DNA from: Arion vulgaris | Lineage: Eukaryota; Mollusca; Gastropoda; Stylommatophora; Arionidae | Assembly (NCBI GenBank): GCA_020796225.1 | Contig: CM036755.1 | Location: 57,402,315 to 57,466,314, forward strand | Direction of reading: 5' to 3' | DNA length: 64,000 nt | In this document: positions 63,680 to 64,000 of the stretch, one piece after another | How the letters are laid out: each line of letters begins with the position of its first letter | Position numbering within the stretch: position 1 is the first letter of the stretch | Notes under the pieces: model-generated | Databases searched by the model: none | What the model was told of the DNA's origin: nothing | Seen by the model: the letters and a program-made list of their open reading frames with translations, nothing else | Made by a program: the position numbers and the translations under genes

Positions 63680-64000
63680 TTTCTGCGTAGCCTCCGATAA
63701 CATACGGCCAGTGGACTCAGGTAAAAATTCCAGGAAATAAGACCAAAACCGTCGCGTGACCTCGCATTACAGTGTTGTTGTATAAAGACAATTCATTTTA
63801 GAATCAACACAACATGCTAAATCAAGGTTATATTATGTAACAAGTGAAGTTTAACAATAAGGAATATCAATATTATTAATATTTTTGATCAATAAATAAT
63901 CATAGACTCATAGAATTGAGTAACATTGCAAATAAACTTACAGTGTTCTATCAAACATATACAAAATCCAGCCGTCAACTAAAAACTAGGTCAGGACTTC
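63680..64000 (-). mobile_element. TIR element copy 3, runs off the window
   Basis: Collinear with 28876-29700: GGAAATAAGACC, CGTGACCTCGCATTACAGTG, AGAATCAACACAACATGCTA, AGTTTAACAATAAGGAATAT and ATAATCATAGACTCATAGAA. The left terminus is degraded and the right lies beyond 64000. Confidence 0.6.

Overview
The window is repeat-dominated, AT-rich, eukaryotic (animal) DNA. I find no intact host gene, no rRNA gene and no functional tRNA gene. Nearly everything I can recognise is transposable-element debris plus long tandem repeats. The mix (RNase H-bearing non-LTR retrotransposons, a Penelope-like GIY-YIG retroelement, several tRNA-derived SINE families, hAT and mariner MITEs) suits an invertebrate. 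A mollusc or other lophotrochozoan is my guess, but the sequence does not prove it. All family labels below (B, E, F, H, I, J, K, M, RNH-1/2/3, S1 to S6) are local names used only in this answer.

Layout. 1-5.7 kb: 3' ends of several LINEs, nested SINEs, a 20-bp satellite and a Penelope-like 3' tail. 6-7.6 kb: 21-bp satellite. 8-11.1 kb: family B LINE remnants broken by 33-bp, 47-bp and 22-bp arrays, SINEs and a nested RNase H LINE. 11.1-20.8 kb: SINEs and LINE ends with 63-, 16-, 26-, 59- and 45-bp arrays. 20.8-28.5 kb: a TIR element, an RNase H LINE, and a Penelope-like remnant whose GIY-YIG coding part is expanded into a 54-bp satellite. 28.8-36.7 kb: TIR element with nested LINE, hAT MITE with nested SINE, microsatellites, tandem LINE ends. 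37.0-41.5 kb: 27-bp satellite of unknown origin (about 167 units). 41.5-45.9 kb: hAT MITE, SINEs, trinucleotide repeat. 45.9-50.3 kb: a second 27-bp satellite (about 163 units) whose minus strand repeats nine RNase H codons and runs into the remaining RNase H domain of a LINE. 50.7-60.4 kb: SINEs, a mariner-type MITE, an internally deleted LINE, a 61-bp satellite, LINE ends, another hAT MITE. 60.7-64.0 kb: 90-bp and 43-bp arrays, a LINE with a nested RNase H LINE, and part of a third TIR element.

The main result is a pattern. At least nine tandem arrays can be read back to a parent mobile element: RNase H codons, GIY-YIG codons, a SINE A box, RT C-terminal codons, LINE 3' ends, a SINE 5' end, a hAT terminus. 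When the unit length is a multiple of three and stop-free, the array makes very long open frames (up to 1,599 codons) that look like genes but are almost certainly not. Target-site duplications are visible for many insertions and give a relative order of events.
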